From positions 240 through 14,929 of the forward strand of contig DFZG01000037.1 of assembly GCA_002382075.1 (NCBI GenBank): a stretch of DNA of 14,690 bases, given 5' to 3'. Each line of letters begins with the position of its first letter. The first letter of the stretch is position 1. Positions 1-5,199 of the stretch are shown here, piece by piece. A program made the translations under genes and the position numbers. Source of the DNA: Candidatus Shapirobacteria bacterium UBA4062. Its GTDB lineage: Bacteria; Patescibacteriota; Microgenomatia; UBA12405. The notes beneath the pieces were generated by a model. The model did not search any database. It was not told the origin of the DNA and worked only from the letters and a program-made list of their open reading frames with translations.

Positions 1-53
1 ACTCCCTTTGGTATTTCCTTCGTGGGGTCAATATCAACCACAGTCAATCTCAA
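1..53 (-). CDS. Possible 5' end of an unidentified minus-strand gene (partial)
   Basis: A minus-strand frame is open from the left window edge to a TTG at 51-53, reading LRLTVVDIDPTKEIPKG. A GGTGAG about nine bases upstream of the TTG could serve as a ribosome binding site. The peptide is protein-like, with a hydrophobic strand followed by acidic and proline residues, but it is too short to assign to a family. It would be divergent from the RNA genes to the right. This could be chance coding potential; I treat it as weak. Confidence 0.22.
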   Translation of the reverse strand, partial: MRLTVVDIDPTKEIPKG

Positions 54-101
54 ATCAATGCTCTCACCAGTTTAAAAATATAATATTTATTACAATTTTA
101 G

Positions 102-107
102 TATAAT
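102..107 (+). promoter_or_regulatory. -10 box for the tRNA-like RNA
   Basis: A perfect TATAAT lies in a very AT-rich stretch (71-110). It would place the transcription start near 114-116, just before the tRNA-like element at 118. No good -35 hexamer is visible at the expected distance. Confidence 0.5.
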
Positions 108-117
108 AATCTTGCGT

Positions 118-192
118 GTGGGCCTGCTACCGGTGTAGGTCTGAGCCTGTCAAGTTTGGATTGCGGGTTCAACTCCCGTCAGGTCCACACCA
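118..192 (+). tRNA. Non-canonical tRNA-like RNA with GUC anticodon-like loop (or tmRNA-end-like element)
   Basis: The 3' part is a clear T-arm: GCGGG (163-167), loop TTCAACT, CCCGT (175-179), followed by an acceptor strand, A189 and an encoded CCA (190-192). The 5' strand 118-126 pairs with 180-188 to give a 9-bp acceptor, extendable to 11 bp from 116, instead of 7. The D-arm is CTAC-CGGT-GTAG (127-138), with only a 4-nt loop and no canonical box A. A 7-bp, wobble-rich stem (140-146/154-160) carries the loop CTGTCAA, with GTC at 149-151 where an Asp anticodon would be. The variable region is only TT. In an alternative register, GGGCCTG (120-126)/CAGGTCC (180-186) with A187 resembles tmRNA ends, and the last ~30 nt are close to an ssrA 3' terminus. 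No tag reading frame is present. It could be an atypical tRNA, a tRNA pseudogene, or a relic of an ssrA or attachment site. Confidence 0.45.
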
Positions 193-224
193 GATTTTTC
201 CTACATATAGGCTGATTATTACTA

Positions 225-253
225 TTGACAAATCCGTATCTTTCCGATATAAT
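225..253 (+). promoter_or_regulatory. Consensus sigma70 promoter (TTGACA-17-TATAAT)
   Basis: TTGACA at 225-230 and TATAAT at 248-253 are both perfect consensus hexamers, with the ideal 17-bp spacer. The predicted start is near A260. It lies between the tRNA-like element and an intrinsic terminator, so it most likely drives the short RNA at 260-328 and not the distant GTG gene at 344. Confidence 0.8.
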
Positions 254-259
254 TCTAAC

Positions 260-328
260 ACTTGACAGGTTCGGATCCGACGCATCGGTAGTAATCCGTA
301 CTTAAAAATCCCCTACCGGGGATTTTTT
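260..328 (+). ncRNA. Candidate ~69-nt small RNA between a strong promoter and a terminator
   Basis: The unit is defined by a perfect promoter (225-253) and a perfect intrinsic terminator (304-328). It has no start codon with a meaningful reading frame. A predicted hairpin is GGAT-CCGA (273-280), loop CGCA, TCGG (285-288) and ATCC (294-297), with a 5-nt bulge. Its 5' end CTTGACAGG (261-269) is the exact complement of CCTGTCAAG (146-154), the anticodon-like loop of the tRNA-like RNA just upstream. CATCGGTAG (283-291) can also pair with CTACCGGTG (127-135) with one G-U. It could alternatively be an attenuator leader for the gene at 344. I do not recognise a known RNA family. Confidence 0.55.
304..328 (+). 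terminator. Intrinsic terminator
   Basis: A perfect 10-bp stem, AAAAATCCCC (304-313) with GGGGATTTTT (318-327), encloses the 4-nt loop TACC. The 3' arm ends in a run of six T (323-328). It closes the small RNA and insulates the following gene from upstream transcription. Confidence 0.85.
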
Positions 329-331
329 GTG

Positions 332-337
332 TAAACT
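332..337 (+). promoter_or_regulatory. -10-like box at leaderless spacing
   Basis: TAAACT ends six bases before the GTG start at 344 and follows directly after the terminator. The spacing would put the transcription start at or next to the start codon. The same arrangement recurs before several genes in this window. Confidence 0.4.
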
Positions 338-343
338 AACATA

Positions 344-3244
344 GTGTCCAATAAAATTGCCCTCTTTTTCCTCTGTCTCGTCCTCACCCTACTTTGCTTT
401 CAAAACTACACCCCAGGCACTTTCCTTACCGGCTGGGACAATCTCATGCCAGAACTAAATATCTGGCTCAACCTCAAGCGCTCTTTTCTGGCCGTCTGGC
501 AGGAATATCAGGGTCTTGGCTTGGTTGGCGGTATGGCCCACGCTACTGATCTGATTCGCCAACTCATCCTCCTCCCCTTCACCTTAATCCTTCCTCTAAG
601 TCTCATCCGTTATCTTTGGCATTTTGCCATGCTCTTTCTGGGTACTTTTGGCATCTATTTTGGCCTACGGCGTATGGGACGGTCGGGACCGTCCCCTTCT
701 TCGCGACTTTTTCCTCTCGCCGGCTCCCTTTTTTACTTACTCAACTTCGGCACCATTCAATATTTCTGGAACCCTTTGGAAACCTTTTCTGCTTTTTGGG
801 GATTTTTCCCCTGGCTAATTTTTTCTCTTTGGAATTATTTATCAGTATGGAACAGTCGCGACTGTTCCCTTCGTCGCGATCGTTCCCTTCAATTAAAAAA
901 ACTCATTCTTTGGAACATTCTCGCCATCCCCTCCTTCTACGTCCAAACCCTTTTTATTGTTTATTTAATATGCCTATTTTTAATCTTATTTGCCCATTTT
1001 ATTTCTGTGGCACGGGCAGGCAATAAACTCGTACGGGCAGGCAATAAACTCGTACGGGCAGGTCGCGACCTGCCCCTCCAGATCTATATAAAAATATTTT
1101 TAATAATTTTTTTAATCAATTCTTTTTGGCTTTTACCTCAAATCTATTTCCTCTCCGGCAATCTCCAAAACCCAGTCAACGGCATCGGCAATTTCATGAG
1201 CAATGACGACACTTTTGCCCGAAACCAGGCCCGAGGCAATCTGTCCGACTTCCTCCTCCTCCGTGGCTATTATTACGATTTTCCCGACAATTCCGGCCAG
1301 CTTATGTCACCCTGGATTGCCCATTTCAGCAATCAATATTTTCTAATTCCCGGCTACCTCCTCGCTTTTTTTGTCATCATCGGCCTCATCTCTCTTTTAA
1401 CAAAAATCCGCCATTTTCAACACCTCTCTCTTCTCCTTCTCTTTTTACTTTCCGCCACCACCCTTCTTTCCGCCCTGCCGCCTTTTTCTTATCTAAATCA
1501 AATTCTTCGCCAATTTCCTCTCGTTAACCAAATTTTCCGCTCTCCCTGGACTAAATTTTTAGTTCCCGCCACTTTTAGTTTTTCTCTTTTGGCCGCTTTC
1601 GGCCTCCAGTCTCTTTCCCGACTTCTCGCCTCACTCAAATATTCCCGCCGGGTCCAAATTTTACCCAGCCTATTTTTTATCGGTCTTCTATTTATTTTTA
1701 GCTTCCCCGCCTTTAAAGGCAATTTCATTTCCCCAAAAATGAGGCAATCGATTCCCGCTGCCTATTTCCAGCTTCAAACCTATTTCCAAAATCAATCCCC
1801 CTCCGCCCGAATTATGAATTTACCCCAAGGCTCGTTTTGGGGTTGGACTAATTATCGCTGGGGTTACACCGGCTCTGGTTTTCTTTGGTACCTCCTCCCC
1901 CAACCAATTCTTGATCGGGCTTTCGACGCCTGGAACCTAAAAAACGAACAATACTACTGGCAACTTTCGACCGCCATTCAACAAAAAGATTCAGATTTGC
2001 TTATAAATATTCTCGACAAATATCAAGTCGAATATATTATCTTTGACCAAAGCATTTATTTTCCCGACGACAAAATATTTTCCAAAAATGCCCTTTCGAC
2101 CCAACAACTTTTAGAGACCACTCCCGGTCTATCTTTAGCCAACCAATTTGACCATATTTCCGTTTACCGTTATCAAAATCCCACTGCTCCGTTTGTCATT
2201 ACCTCTCCTGTCACCATTAAGCCCTTTTCTTTTGCCTATCACGACCCTGCTTTTGATCAATTCGGCGATTATCTAAACAATCAAAACTCCCAATATTCTT
2301 TCCCTTTCACTTCCCTTTTTACCAATCGCCTCCAAAGTGAACATAATTTCGAGGTAGTAACTTTGGAAAACGATCTCCAAATTACCGCGAATAATTATAC
2401 CTTTCTGATTCCCAAAAACGACTCCATAAACCATCAAATTAATTATTCGACTATTCAATCTCCTTATCAAACCGTAATTTCTGAAAATGACAGCCAATAC
2501 TATCGTCTCCAAAGCCAGGGCCAGCAACATCTTTTCGTCCTTAATTTTCCTTCTGCCTCACTTTCCCGATCATATTTAGCCAAAATTGATCACCGCCACA
2601 TTTCCGGTCTACCTCTGGAGGTTAGTATCGTCTCTGAAAATGTCCAAAACAAATACGCCCTCACCATTCTTCCCAATAATCAAGACTGGCAAACTTCCTG
2701 GTTTGTTCTTCCTGCCCGCCAAGGAGATGACTTTGATTCTGGTATCAACTTTATTTTCAACAACAAATCGGTTAATTCCAAAGAAACCCTAAACGATGTC
2801 AAATCCGTCTCTCTTTATCCTTTCCCTTATTTTTCCCTGCTTCGACAAAACAACTTACCTTCAAATATTGCCAAACCCGTTCGTACCTATCTTGATTTCC
2901 AAAATCGTATTTTCTATTACAAAATAAACATTACTCAATCCACTGACAATCAACATCTCGTTCTACCTCAATCTTTTGACCGGGGCTGGCTGGCTTTTTA
3001 TTATTCTGACAAAAAAATCCATTTTCTAAAAAATCATACCCTCACCAACAACTGGGCCAATGGCTGGGAAATTCCAAATGATAGTACGGAACAGTCGCGA
3101 CTGTTCCCTTCAAATATTTATATTATTTTCTGGCCTCAAATTCTCCAATTCCTCGGCCTTGGCTTATTAATCGGCACTATTATTTGGATATATTTTGCAC
3201 GGAATGGTCGCGACCATTCCCTGACTTCCTCGGATTCTCGATAA
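344..3244 (+). CDS. Large polytopic membrane protein, GT-C glycosyltransferase-like
   Basis: This is a 966-residue protein with a GTG start, no Shine-Dalgarno sequence and a -10 box six bases upstream. Residues 5-21 form a first membrane segment, followed by a loop with acidic residues (GWDNLMPE, about 30-37). Several further hydrophobic segments run to about residue 440, then a soluble, presumably extracytoplasmic region of about 480 residues, then a final membrane segment near 933-952. That topology, with an acidic first loop, resembles GT-C-fold transferases that use lipid-linked sugars (AftD- or YfhO-like). The family assignment is inference, and the substrate is unknown. Five palindromic elements and a 7-residue tandem repeat are inserted in frame at about residues 111-118, 169-183, 223-244, 915-922 and 953-960, mostly in loops. 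The 3' end overlaps the convergent transposase gene by 65 bp, through one of these palindromes. Confidence 0.6.
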   Translation: MSNKIALFFLCLVLTLLCFQNYTPGTFLTGWDNLMPELNIWLNLKRSFLAVWQEYQGLGLVGGMAHATDLIRQLILLPFTLILPLSLIRYLWHFAMLFLGTFGIYFGLRRMGRSGPSPSSRLFPLAGSLFYLLNFGTIQYFWNPLETFSAFWGFFPWLIFSLWNYLSVWNSRDCSLRRDRSLQLKKLILWNILAIPSFYVQTLFIVYLICLFLILFAHFISVARAGNKLVRAGNKLVRAGRDLPLQIYIKIFLIIFLINSFWLLPQIYFLSGNLQNPVNGIGNFMSNDDTFARNQARGNLSDFLLLRGYYYDFPDNSGQLMSPWIAHFSNQYFLIPGYLLAFFVIIGLISLLTKIRHFQHLSLLLLFLLSATTLLSALPPFSYLNQILRQFPLVNQIFRSPWTKFLVPATFSFSLLAAFGLQSLSRLLASLKYSRRVQILPSLFFIGLLFIFSFPAFKGNFISPKMRQSIPAAYFQLQTYFQNQSPSARIMNLPQGSFWGWTNYRWGYTGSGFLWYLLPQPILDRAFDAWNLKNEQYYWQLSTAIQQKDSDLLINILDKYQVEYIIFDQSIYFPDDKIFSKNALSTQQLLETTPGLSLANQFDHISVYRYQNPTAPFVITSPVTIKPFSFAYHDPAFDQFGDYLNNQNSQYSFPFTSLFTNRLQSEHNFEVVTLENDLQITANNYTFLIPKNDSINHQINYSTIQSPYQTVISENDSQYYRLQSQGQQHLFVLNFPSASLSRSYLAKIDHRHISGLPLEVSIVSENVQNKYALTILPNNQDWQTSWFVLPARQGDDFDSGINFIFNNKSVNSKETLNDVKSVSLYPFPYFSLLRQNNLPSNIAKPVRTYLDFQNRIFYYKINITQSTDNQHLVLPQSFDRGWLAFYYSDKKIHFLKNHTLTNNWANGWEIPNDSTEQSRLFPSNIYIIFWPQILQFLGLGLLIGTIIWIYFARNGRDHSLTSSDSR
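676..695 (+). repeat. REP-like palindrome, copy 1 (in membrane protein)
   Basis: GGGACGGTC-GG-GACCGTCCC has perfect 9-bp arms around a GG centre. It is preceded by GTAT and followed by CTTCTTCGCGAC, the same type of tail as in the transposase copy. It encodes part of RMGRSGPSPSSRLF, a different reading frame from copies 3 and 5. Confidence 0.8.
849..884 (+). repeat. REP-like palindrome, copy 2, plus a half copy
   Basis: GGAACAGTCGCGACTGTTCC (849-868) is a perfect palindrome preceded by GTAT. It is followed by CTTCG and a second, partial unit, TCGCGATCGTTCC (872-884). Together they encode WNSRDCSLRRDRSLQ, a hydrophilic duplication in a loop of an otherwise hydrophobic protein. Confidence 0.8.
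1010..1062 (+). repeat. 21-bp tandem repeat leading into a palindrome
   Basis: Two 21-bp units (1010-1030 and 1031-1051), differing at one base, and a partial third run straight into the palindrome at 1056. They encode the heptad VRAGNKL twice (ARAGNKL, then VRAGNKL) followed by VRAG. Each unit begins with the left foot and arm of the palindrome (GTACGGGCAGG), so the array looks like left-half elements amplified in frame. Confidence 0.8.
1056..1075 (+). repeat. REP-like palindrome, copy 3 (in membrane protein)
   Basis: GGGCAGGTCGCGACCTGCCC is a perfect palindrome preceded by GTAC. Its stem differs from copies 2 and 4 by paired changes that keep all base pairs. It encodes RAGRDLPL. Confidence 0.8.
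3088..3107 (+). repeat. REP-like palindrome, copy 4 (in membrane protein)
   Basis: GGAACAGTCGCGACTGTTCC is identical to copy 2, preceded by GTAC and followed by CTTC. It is read in a different frame from copies 2, 3 and 5, giving TEQSRLFPS, and lies just before the last membrane segment. Confidence 0.8.
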
Positions 3245-3788
3245 TATATTTTCTAATATTTTTCAAGGCAACTTCATCCCGAATAATTTCATCATAAAAT
3301 GATTTATGCCATCTAAAATCCAAATACCCTAAATTATGAATCATCTTTGATGATGTTGTTTTAAATGCCCCAATCAATTCCGAAATTGATTTAATTTTAT
3401 TTTTATTCTGTACGGAACGGATTGCAATATTTTCATCATTTTGTACGGAACGGTCGCGACCGTTCCCTTCTTCTTCCTCGCGACCGTTCCCTTCTTCTTC
3501 CTCGCGACCGTTCCCTTCATCTCCCTTATAATCATTTTCAATTTTCATAATCCCATGCACATGATCCGGCATAATTATCCACTCATCATATTTTAAATAT
3601 TTATATCTATCCATCAACCACAACCATTGATTTTTAACCACCTTCCCTAAACTATTTAAAATCACCTCTCCATTTTCCACTTTACCCAACACTTCACCTT
3701 TATTTTTTGTACAAATTGTTACAAAATAACACCCACTATTCGAATAATCATACCCTGGCAACCGATTCAACTTCCTTTCCCGAATCAT
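3180..3788 (-). CDS. REP-associated tyrosine transposase (RAYT, Y1/HUH family)
   Basis: This 202-residue single-strand DNA transposase of the IS200/IS605-related Y1 superfamily starts with the diagnostic RxxNRLPGYDYSNSGCYFVTICT. It carries the HUH metal-binding motif PDHVHG (His76, His78) and the catalytic tyrosine region SFYDEIIRDE (Tyr165), followed by IRKYIIENP. All catalytic parts are present, so it may be active. Between the HUH core and the C-terminal helix there is a hydrophilic insert of about 43 residues (87-129) made of palindrome-derived sequence (GNGREEEE units, RDRSVQN). A further copy forms its C-terminus (GNGRDHSVQN). RAYTs of this class act on REP hairpins flanked by a GTAG-type tetranucleotide, which matches the hairpins found around it. 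ATG at 3788, with a -10 box six bases upstream. Confidence 0.92.
   Translation of the reverse strand: MIRERKLNRLPGYDYSNSGCYFVTICTKNKGEVLGKVENGEVILNSLGKVVKNQWLWLMDRYKYLKYDEWIIMPDHVHGIMKIENDYKGDEGNGREEEEGNGREEEEGNGRDRSVQNDENIAIRSVQNKNKIKSISELIGAFKTTSSKMIHNLGYLDFRWHKSFYDEIIRDEVALKNIRKYIIENPRKSGNGRDHSVQNISK
3201..3220 (+). repeat. REP-like palindrome, copy 5 (convergent gene overlap)
   Basis: GGAATGGTCGCGACCATTCC is a perfect palindrome preceded by GCAC. It lies in the overlap of two convergent genes and is translated on both strands, as RNGRDHSL at the C-terminus of the membrane protein and as GNGRDHSVQ at the C-terminus of the transposase. Confidence 0.8.
3447..3466 (+). repeat. REP-like palindrome, copy 6 (inside the transposase gene)
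   Basis: GGAACGGTCGCGACCGTTCC is a perfect palindrome preceded by GTAC and is the closest to an apparent family consensus. It encodes GNGRDRSVQ in the transposase. A left-half copy, TACGGAACGG, lies at 3411-3420 and encodes the second RSVQN. Confidence 0.85.
3454..3525 (+). repeat. 24-bp tandem repeat, three units, inside the transposase gene
   Basis: Units at 3454-3477, 3478-3501 and 3502-3525 begin TCGCGACCGTTCCC. The first two are identical and the third differs slightly at its end. Each is the right half of the palindrome plus its purine/pyrimidine tail. On the minus strand they encode the octapeptide GNGREEEE, so the expansion preserves the transposase reading frame. Confidence 0.85.
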
Positions 3789-3794
3789 TAATAA

Positions 3795-3800
3795 ATTGTA
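3795..3800 (-). promoter_or_regulatory. -10-like box at leaderless spacing (transposase)
   Basis: TACAAT on the minus strand ends six bases before the ATG at 3788. No Shine-Dalgarno sequence is visible, which fits a leaderless or very short-leader transcript. Confidence 0.4.
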
Positions 3801-3826
3801 TCATTTATTACAATTTATTACTGTAC

Positions 3827-3846
3827 ACAACAGTCGCGACTGTTGT
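3827..3846 (+). repeat. REP-like palindrome, copy 7 (abuts the glyA stop codon)
   Basis: ACAACAGTCGCGACTGTTGT is a perfect 20-bp palindrome preceded by GTAC. It is the only intergenic copy and touches the glyA stop codon (3847-3849). The outer bases differ from other copies on both arms, keeping the pairing. Confidence 0.8.
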
Positions 3847-5076
3847 CTACCATGCCTCTATTATTCTCCCCCAAATCACTCTCGCAATCCTCTTTCCCAC
3901 TTCCTCAAATTCCTCCTCTTTCCATCCCCTCGTTGTCATTGCTGGCGTCCCAATTCTGATTCCCGACGGCTTAAAAGGCCCGGCCTTGTCATGAGGAATC
4001 GTGTTTGCATTCACAATTATTCCTTCACTTTCCAATTTTTCCGCCACTTCCTTCCCGCGCCCCACGCCAAAGGCGCTCCGATCGTTAGCATCGGAGCAAT
4101 CTATCACCATTAAATGATTTTCTGTTCCAAAAATTCTTAGTACGGAACTGTCGCGACCGTTCCCCGTGATTTCAATCCCTCTCTTCAAAGCCTTCGCATT
4201 TTTTATAATCTGCTCTGCATAATTTCTAAATTCCGGTGTATCCGCCTCGGCAAAAGCCACTGCCATCGCCGCAATTGTATTCATGTGCGGCCCACCTTGT
4301 ATTCCCGGAAACACCGCCCGGTCAATTTTTTTAGCTAAATCCAGTATTCCGTAGCTTTTAGCGAAGGATACCCCTTTTTTAGTCACTCCAATAAAAGCCC
4401 CTCTTGGACCTCTCAAAGTTTTGTGTGTCGTTGAAGTTATTACATGAACATAAGGCACCGGACTGGGATGCACTTCACCCACAATCAATCCGGCAATATG
4501 GGAAATATCCGCTACTAGCCACGCCCCAACTTTATCAGCAATCTTGCCAAATTTTTCCCAATCAATTATAAAAGGATAAGCTGTCGTCCCGGCAAATATC
4601 AACTTTGGTCTATTTTGATCCACAAACTGTTCTAGTTTGTCATAGTCAATCCTCCCCTGCTCATCCACGTCGTACTGACAGCTTTCAAAATATTTTCCGG
4701 AAAAAGTAATTTTTGGATGCCCATGAGTCAAATGTCCTCCGGCCGATAATTTCATCCCGCAAATTTTTTCCCCCGGTTCCACTAATGCCATTAGTACTGC
4801 CATATTTGCCGGACTTCCCGAATATGGCTGAACATTTATATGCTCCAACCTAAATAATTTTTTACCTCTTTCAATCGCCAAATTCTCAATTTCATCAATA
4901 ATTTTATTCCCCTGATAATATCTTTTTCCCGGATAACCTTCAGCATATTTATTACTCAAGCCACTCCCTAAAGCTTTTTTTACCTCATCCGAAATAAAAT
5001 TCTCACTCGGTATCAGTTGAATCTGTTCTATTTGTCTCTCTTCTTCTTTTTCGATCAATTCAAAAATTTTATCCAT
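3847..5076 (-). CDS. glyA: Serine hydroxymethyltransferase
   Basis: This is a PLP-dependent cytosolic enzyme that converts serine and tetrahydrofolate to glycine and methylene-tetrahydrofolate, the one-carbon donor used by ThyX nearby. Visible family motifs are LIPSENFIS, the substrate-loop GYPGKRYYQG, the active-site TSTTHKTLRGPRG with the PLP lysine (residue 219 from this start) and GIRIGTPAMTTRG. I chose the ATG at 5076 because a TATAAA box lies just before it. A TTG at 5112 would add 12 residues. Two in-frame insertions stand out: about 10 extra residues (GNGRDSSVLRIF) from a REP-like palindrome, where the family normally runs directly into GGTDNHL, and about 7 extra residues (DANDRSAFGVGR) encoded by a second hairpin before GKEVAEKL. 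Family membership is certain; whether the insertions affect activity is unknown. Confidence 0.95.
   Translation of the reverse strand: MDKIFELIEKEEERQIEQIQLIPSENFISDEVKKALGSGLSNKYAEGYPGKRYYQGNKIIDEIENLAIERGKKLFRLEHINVQPYSGSPANMAVLMALVEPGEKICGMKLSAGGHLTHGHPKITFSGKYFESCQYDVDEQGRIDYDKLEQFVDQNRPKLIFAGTTAYPFIIDWEKFGKIADKVGAWLVADISHIAGLIVGEVHPSPVPYVHVITSTTHKTLRGPRGAFIGVTKKGVSFAKSYGILDLAKKIDRAVFPGIQGGPHMNTIAAMAVAFAEADTPEFRNYAEQIIKNAKALKRGIEITGNGRDSSVLRIFGTENHLMVIDCSDANDRSAFGVGRGKEVAEKLESEGIIVNANTIPHDKAGPFKPSGIRIGTPAMTTRGWKEEEFEEVGKRIARVIWGRIIEAW
4065..4097 (+). repeat. Hairpin-rich insertion in glyA
   Basis: GCTCCGAT (4075-4082) and ATCGGAGC (4090-4097) form an 8-bp stem with a 7-nt loop. A small CGCC-AAA-GGCG hairpin lies directly before it at 4065-4075. 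It encodes the extra segment between the conserved strand VIDC and GKEVAEKL. It does not share the TCGCGA core, so it would be a different element type or chance structure. Confidence 0.4.
4144..4163 (+). repeat. REP-like palindrome, copy 8 (inside glyA)
   Basis: GGAACTGTCGCGACCGTTCC is palindromic except for one mismatch and is preceded by GTAC. It encodes the GlyA insertion GNGRDSSV, the same peptide type as in the transposase. Confidence 0.8.
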
Positions 5077-5081
5077 AGCCC

Positions 5082-5089
5082 ATTTTATA
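5082..5089 (-). promoter_or_regulatory. -10-like box before glyA
   Basis: On the minus strand TATAAAAT lies 5-7 bases before the ATG at 5076. This supports the ATG start and a leaderless transcript. If the TTG at 5112 were the start, this box would be inside the gene. Confidence 0.4.
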
Positions 5090-5186
5090 ATATTCAACCT
5101 CTCTTTTTCCAAGACAATTAACTAATAATCTCCGAATATATTTCATTTACTTTTAACTATGGGATTTTTTATTTTCTTAAATAAAA

Positions 5187-5192
5187 TATACT
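5187..5192 (+). promoter_or_regulatory. -10-like box at leaderless spacing (thymidine kinase)
   Basis: TATACT ends seven bases before the GTG at 5200. It lies in the AT-rich divergent gap between glyA and the kinase (5113-5199). No Shine-Dalgarno sequence is visible. Confidence 0.4.
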
Positions 5193-5199
5193 TCTGCTA

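Noticed and set aside
118..192. Ordinary tRNA-Asp
   Set aside because: The T-arm, GUC and CCA fit, but acceptor length, D-arm, anticodon stem and variable loop do not match a standard cloverleaf, so it is reported only as tRNA-like.
118..192. Selenocysteine tRNA (long acceptor stem)
   Set aside because: There is no long variable arm, the length is only 75 nt, the anticodon-like triplet is GUC instead of UCA, and nothing in the window suggests in-frame UGA.
118..328. Complete or circularly permuted tmRNA
   Set aside because: The 3' end resembles ssrA, and GGATCCGACG (273-282) recalls the tmRNA 5' region, but there is no tag reading frame or pseudoknot series, and the order of segments does not fit a permuted gene.
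3454..3525. CRISPR array
   Set aside because: The three 24-bp units are contiguous without spacers and lie in frame inside the transposase gene.
3707..4113. Plus-strand open frames antisense to the transposase and glyA
   Set aside because: They are low-complexity frames opposite two well-supported genes, with no recognisable domain or start signal.
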